NCBI GenBank assembly: GCA_012523775.1 | Contig: JAAYTK010000062.1 | Span: forward strand, 1 to 64,000 | Direction: 5' to 3' | From: Clostridiales bacterium | Lineage (GTDB): Bacteria > Bacillota > Clostridia > Lachnospirales > Lachnospiraceae | Length of the DNA stretch: 64,000 nt | Shown here: positions 60,810 to 64,000 of the stretch, piece by piece | Position numbering within the stretch: position 1 is the stretch's first letter | How the letters are laid out: the number at the start of each line of letters is the position of its first letter | The notes under the pieces: model-generated | What the model was told of the DNA's origin: nothing | Seen by the model: only the letters and a program-made list of their open reading frames with translations | Database searches by the model: none | Made by a program: the position numbers and the translations under genes

Positions 60810-62219
60810 TTATTCTAATGTAAAGGAAGCCAGACTGGCACCTCCGTTTCCGGTATAAGTAAAATATAAGGCCTGAACTCCGTCGGGAATTGCAATATTC
60901 CCCTCATATTCTGTCCATACATTGGTAAAGTCCACAGGAATCCTGCCAAGAGCCGGACCGTTCCATGATGTTTTAATCTCAAAAGCCCCGCGACAATATC
61001 CCCTCACCTTTATTTTAACCTTTCTTATATTCTTACAATCAAAGTATTTAAAACCGGCGGTAGCGGTGTTTCTCATATTTGCTATATACCCAATTTCTTC
61101 GTCACCGTCCCTGCCATCCTGTGTAATCTTTGGAAATCTTCCGTCCATCCACGGGTCCCCCGTATATATGGCGTCATCCTTACAAAACAGATTACATGCG
61201 ATATATGCAGGATACTCACCATGGCCTCTTAAAGGACCGTTGTTGGAGCCACAGGAGGACATTTCCACCTGAGGAATGCTGCCGTCGCTTAATATTTTGA
61301 TTTCCTCCATGCATCCCTGTCGGCAAAAATTCGTTCCATTGGTATGTCTATGATAGAAAATATACCATTTACCGTTAATCTCAGCCATTCCACCGTGGTT
61401 ATTGCCTCCGTAATACATTGGCTTATCCGCAGGCTTATAGGAATCGATATGAAGGTCATTATTACTTACAATAACTCCCTGATATTCGAAGCCCTTCGTG
61501 GGGTATAGGCTCGTGGCATAGCAGAGCTCGTGCATGACAACCGAAGAATATACGAAATAATATACGTCTCCGACTTTTCTGATAGACGGAGCCTCGAAAA
61601 ACTCATGCCCTTCGTATCCACTGCCTTTACTATATGGCTCACTGGGAGCAATAAATACAGGCTCCTCAATAATTGTCAGCATATCGGAATCAAGAACCGT
61701 AGCCATGGGTCCCTTTCTGGATTTGTCTCCTTTAGCACAGAATCCGGTATAAAGATATGTTCTGTCATTTTCCGTCAACACGGCAGGATCGAACTGAGGC
61801 TGGTCTCCTTTTCTTTCTCCAAGACGGGTCCCATCAGCATAATGTACATATCCATAGAATTCATACTTCCCTGCCGGCGTGTCACAGACCGCTACGGATA
61901 CCACAGAAACCTTATCAAGAACATAATATAAATAATAGCGACCGTCCGGCCCTCTGGTAACGTCAGGAGCATATAGACACATAGCTCCGTCCGGATTTAA
62001 CGGATCGTCTGTTTTTCCGTATATAATTCCCTCATATTTCCACTCCCGTAAATTATATATAGATGCAGAATAACAGACATAGTCATTCAGGCAAAACACA
62101 TGACCATTGAACCGGTCATGAGAGCCGTAGACATATACTCTGTCCCCATATACATGGGGTTCACCGTCCGGTATATACTCCCAGGACGGCAGATATGGAT
62201 TATAACCCTGTTTAGTCAT
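60810..62219 (-). CDS. Family 43 glycoside hydrolase
   Basis: A cytoplasmic GH43 enzyme of about 469 residues. The five-bladed propeller occupies about residues 5-330; YIPDGEPHVYGDRVYVYGSH holds the catalytic base region and GHEFFEAPSIR the proton donor region. A CBM6-like beta domain forms the C-terminus. Xylosidase or arabinofuranosidase activity is likely. The ATG at 62219 has AAGGAG nine bases before; the ORF track extends the frame 29 codons into GGTACC repeats, giving the artefact GTWYRTWYRKW. Confidence 0.9.
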   Translation of the reverse strand: MTKQGYNPYLPSWEYIPDGEPHVYGDRVYVYGSHDRFNGHVFCLNDYVCYSASIYNLREWKYEGIIYGKTDDPLNPDGAMCLYAPDVTRGPDGRYYLYYVLDKVSVVSVAVCDTPAGKYEFYGYVHYADGTRLGERKGDQPQFDPAVLTENDRTYLYTGFCAKGDKSRKGPMATVLDSDMLTIIEEPVFIAPSEPYSKGSGYEGHEFFEAPSIRKVGDVYYFVYSSVVMHELCYATSLYPTKGFEYQGVIVSNNDLHIDSYKPADKPMYYGGNNHGGMAEINGKWYIFYHRHTNGTNFCRQGCMEEIKILSDGSIPQVEMSSCGSNNGPLRGHGEYPAYIACNLFCKDDAIYTGDPWMDGRFPKITQDGRDGDEEIGYIANMRNTATAGFKYFDCKNIRKVKIKVRGYCRGAFEIKTSWNGPALGRIPVDFTNVWTEYEGNIAIPDGVQALYFTYTGNGGASLASFTLE

Positions 62220-62251
62220 ACTCATCTTCTCCTTTTTCGGTGCCCATTTTC

Positions 62252-62288
62252 GGTACCAGGTACGGTACCAGGTACCGTACCTGGTACC
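62252..62288. repeat. GGTACC-rich palindromic repeat, copy 3
   Basis: Four GGTACC units in 37 bases. GGTACCAGGTAC (62252-62263) pairs with GTACCTGGTACC (62277-62288) around a 13-base loop that is itself near-palindromic. It lies just upstream of the GH43 start. Confidence 0.85.
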
Positions 62289-62305
62289 TATTTTATCATA
62301 TTTCA

Positions 62306-62505
62306 TTATGAACCGGTAGACTTATAATGTTTGACACCGAATTTCCAGAACATAAGGCTAGGTATAAAAAACAAACAGACCACCAAGGGCAAAAACATAT
62401 ACAATTTATTATCGTTTCTTCCTACGGTACCACCCAATATCATCAGAAGCATCGTAAGAATCTTATCCCAACTCCACGGAATTTCAGATATATTAATTAT
62501 ATGTC
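62306..62505 (-). pseudogene. C-terminal fragment of an ABC-2 type permease
   Basis: In the minus-strand frame ending at TAA 62306 the sequence reads KLYMFLPLVVCLFFIPSLMF and ends WKFGVKHYKSTGS, the usual C-terminus of ABC-2 exporter permeases. No start codon or N-terminal part is present. It directly abuts the ABC ATPase remnant, in another frame, which points to an internal deletion that joined the two ends of an ATPase-permease operon. Confidence 0.7.
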
Positions 62506-62862
62506 TCTAAGAAGCTCAAAGGAGTCGAAAACAGGTACATCCCACCATAGCTGGGACCTCTGTCCAAATACAACTCCTATCTCACTGACATGTTCTTTTC
62601 TTTCTTTCCAAGGAATTCTCCCATTGATAGTACAGCTTCCGCTATCCGGCGTTAATATACCGCTTAACACCTTTATGGTACTGCTCTTACCTGCTCCATT
62701 GGGACCGATATACCCGACCATATCCCCCTCATCGATTGTAAAGGAAATATCATCAAGTGCTTTGATACATTCATACTCCCTATGAAATAGAGCCTTGAAT
62801 GCCTCCAAAAAACCGGCATTTCGCCGGCTAACCTTAAAGGTCTTAGAAATGTGTTCATAAAT
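62497..62862 (-). pseudogene. N-terminal remnant of an ABC-2 exporter ATPase
   Basis: The frame reads IYEHISKTFKVSRRNAGFLE, EAFKALFHREYE and then the Walker A motif GPNGAGKSST, as in ABC-2 exporter ATPases of about 320 residues. It stops after FELLRDI, before the signature motif and Walker B. The original start codon is lost (ATT after an in-frame TGA). The ORF track shows only the part from an internal ATG (62808). It cannot be functional. Confidence 0.85.
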
Positions 62863-62938
62863 TCACTCAACAGTCTATACCATACAATATTATTTGATCA
62901 AAATTATGTCATATAAACTACCAGCTATAAACATTTTA

Positions 62939-64000
62939 TCATCTGAATACTTTCATAAATCTTCTGGCAATTTTTAACCCGGTATTAAAAAGCGGGCCCT
63001 CCATCTCCTTCTTTATTCTTTTCAGCTCCTCCCTTATCTCTATTCCCTGAGGACAATGCTTCTCGCATTTTCCGCAGTTTTTGCATATTGAAGCATAGGC
63101 AGGCTGGTTTGACAATCCTCCTAAAGTACGTATATATATGATTTTATTACGCTTTTCTTTCAGCAAATATTTGTCGTTATAGACGGAAAAGCATCCCGGT
63201 ATATTAACGCCAAAAGGACAAGGCATACAATATCCACAGCCCGTACAGGGTATCTTGGTCTTCTCATGAATAATTTTCATTACCCTTTCATATACCTCAA
63301 GCTCATTATCGGTTAAAGAATCGGCTTGCATTTCACCTGCAATGCGCGAATTCTCCTCAAGCTGTGCTTCGTCACTCATTCCTGATAGAACAACAGTTAT
63401 CTCGGGATGATTCCATAACCATCGCAAAGCCCATTCTACAGGTGTCGTATTCCTATTATAGGCATGGAACTCCTGTATAACCTCTGATGGCAGACGGTCT
63501 GCCAATCTGCCTCCTCTAAGGGGTTCCATAACAATAACCGGAATTCCCAATGAATGAGCAAGCATAAGTCCGGATCTTCCGGCCTGATTATTAACATCTA
63601 GATAATTATATTGTATCTGGCAAAAATCCCATGGATATGCCGTAATCAGTTGTTCGAAATCTATGCCAGACCCATGAAAAGAGAATCCAATATTTCTAAT
63701 GACGCCCTGTTCCTTTAGCTCCTCCAGCCAACCGATAACACCCATATCCTTCATTTTGTCAAATACACTCATATCTGACAGCATATGAAGAAGATAATAA
63801 TCTATATAATCCGTCATAAGTCTGCTAAGCTGAGTGGATAAAATCTTCTTCGCACCGGACAAACTGCTAACCATAAAGGGAGGAAGCTTTGTAGCTACCT
63901 TTACCATCTCTCTGCGTCCATCGGATAAAGCCTTCCCCAGAATAGACTCACTTTTACCGCCATTATAAAAATAAGCAGTATCAAAGTAATTAATGCCCTT
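62939..64000 (-). CDS. Aldo/keto reductase with C-terminal ferredoxin domain (partial, N-terminus beyond edge)
   Basis: The frame is open to the right edge, so the gene starts outside the window; the ORF track Met at 63907 is internal. The visible part begins GINYFDTAYFYNGGKSE (catalytic Asp and Tyr), then VKVATK (Lys) and YYLLHML (His). The C-terminus holds two Cys motifs, CTGCGYCMPCPFGVNIPGCF and CKNCGKCEKHCP, for [4Fe-4S] clusters. Such fusions are common in Clostridia and could use ferredoxin as electron partner; the substrate is unknown. Confidence 0.92.
   Translation of the reverse strand, partial: KGINYFDTAYFYNGGKSESILGKALSDGRREMVKVATKLPPFMVSSLSGAKKILSTQLSRLMTDYIDYYLLHMLSDMSVFDKMKDMGVIGWLEELKEQGVIRNIGFSFHGSGIDFEQLITAYPWDFCQIQYNYLDVNNQAGRSGLMLAHSLGIPVIVMEPLRGGRLADRLPSEVIQEFHAYNRNTTPVEWALRWLWNHPEITVVLSGMSDEAQLEENSRIAGEMQADSLTDNELEVYERVMKIIHEKTKIPCTGCGYCMPCPFGVNIPGCFSVYNDKYLLKEKRNKIIYIRTLGGLSNQPAYASICKNCGKCEKHCPQGIEIREELKRIKKEMEGPLFNTGLKIARRFMKVFR

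Noticed and set aside
60410-60823. 137-codon plus-strand ORF at the end of the carboxylesterase gene.
   Set aside because: Alternate frame of the esterase that runs through its terminator.
62327-62785. 152-codon plus-strand ORF across the ABC remnant.
   Set aside because: Antisense to two fragments that match ABC transporter proteins on the minus strand; no ribosome site or domain.
62673-62870. 65-codon minus-strand ORF at the ABC remnant.
   Set aside because: It is a different frame of the ATPase remnant; the correct frame gives HISKTFKVSRRNAGF, which matches the family.

Overview
The window looks like chromosome of an anaerobic, spore-forming, low-GC Firmicute, most probably a Lachnospiraceae-type Clostridium. 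The evidence is a gerA-type germination operon, pyruvate:ferredoxin oxidoreductase, rubrerythrin, a V-type ATPase, Rnf-like subunits, DUF4474/DUF6514/DUF438/DUF1858 families, AT-rich intergenic DNA and strong GGAGG-type ribosome binding sites. No genus is assigned. No tRNA, rRNA, CRISPR array, intact insertion sequence or prophage was seen.

Layout. 1-5.5 kb (minus strand): start of a lipoprotein gene, thymidine kinase, and an unusual Rnf-like operon (rnfC-rnfD-rnfG-divergent rnfE-like, then NusG-II and Gx-transporter genes) with no rnfA or rnfB. 5.8-10 kb: DUF4474, metallophosphoesterase, ferredoxin, DUF421 and M23 peptidase. 10-14 kb: germination receptor operon gerA-gerC-small D-like gene-gerB. 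14-18.3 kb: PFOR with a 64-codon gene just upstream. 18.5-24.7 kb: DegV, then DUF1858-gnd-zwf-cyclase-DUF438 in one direction. 24.7-27.5 kb: nitronate monooxygenase/FabK-like enzyme, rubrerythrin and an FNR/CRP-type regulator. 27.6-36.3 kb: nine-gene V-type ATPase operon whose K subunit carries Na+-site residues. 36.7-42.6 kb: LacI regulator, a 625-base gap holding a probable structured RNA, an MscS channel and a Ca2+ P-type ATPase. 42.6-51.4 kb: mixed single genes (papain-like hydrolase, TipA-like regulator, two c-di-GMP enzymes, purE, a degenerate multicopper oxidase, a truncated SIMPL gene, ribosomal L25/Ctc). 51.7-57.4 kb: sugar ABC transporter and a chemoreceptor. 57.6-62.3 kb: MarR regulator, two esterases and a GH43 hydrolase, apparently for hemicellulose. 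62.3-64 kb: wreck of an ABC exporter operon and a partial ferredoxin-linked aldo/keto reductase.

How it fits together. PFOR makes reduced ferredoxin. The Rnf-like operon looks like an NADH/flavin electron module, and the V-ATPase is predicted to couple to Na+. gnd and zwf are the two pentose phosphate NADPH steps; their cluster carries a CRP-type site, and an FNR-like regulator with CRP-type DNA-reading residues is encoded nearby. The sugar transporter, chemoreceptor, esterases and GH43 point to life on plant polysaccharides.

Main points for a second look: the Rnf-like operon lacking A and B; the structured RNA near 38.03-38.34 kb; GGTACC-rich palindromic repeats at three intergenic places; the multicopper oxidase without copper ligands; the internally deleted ABC operon; and several well-defined operator/promoter pairs. 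All functional calls come from reading the sequence; no database search was run.
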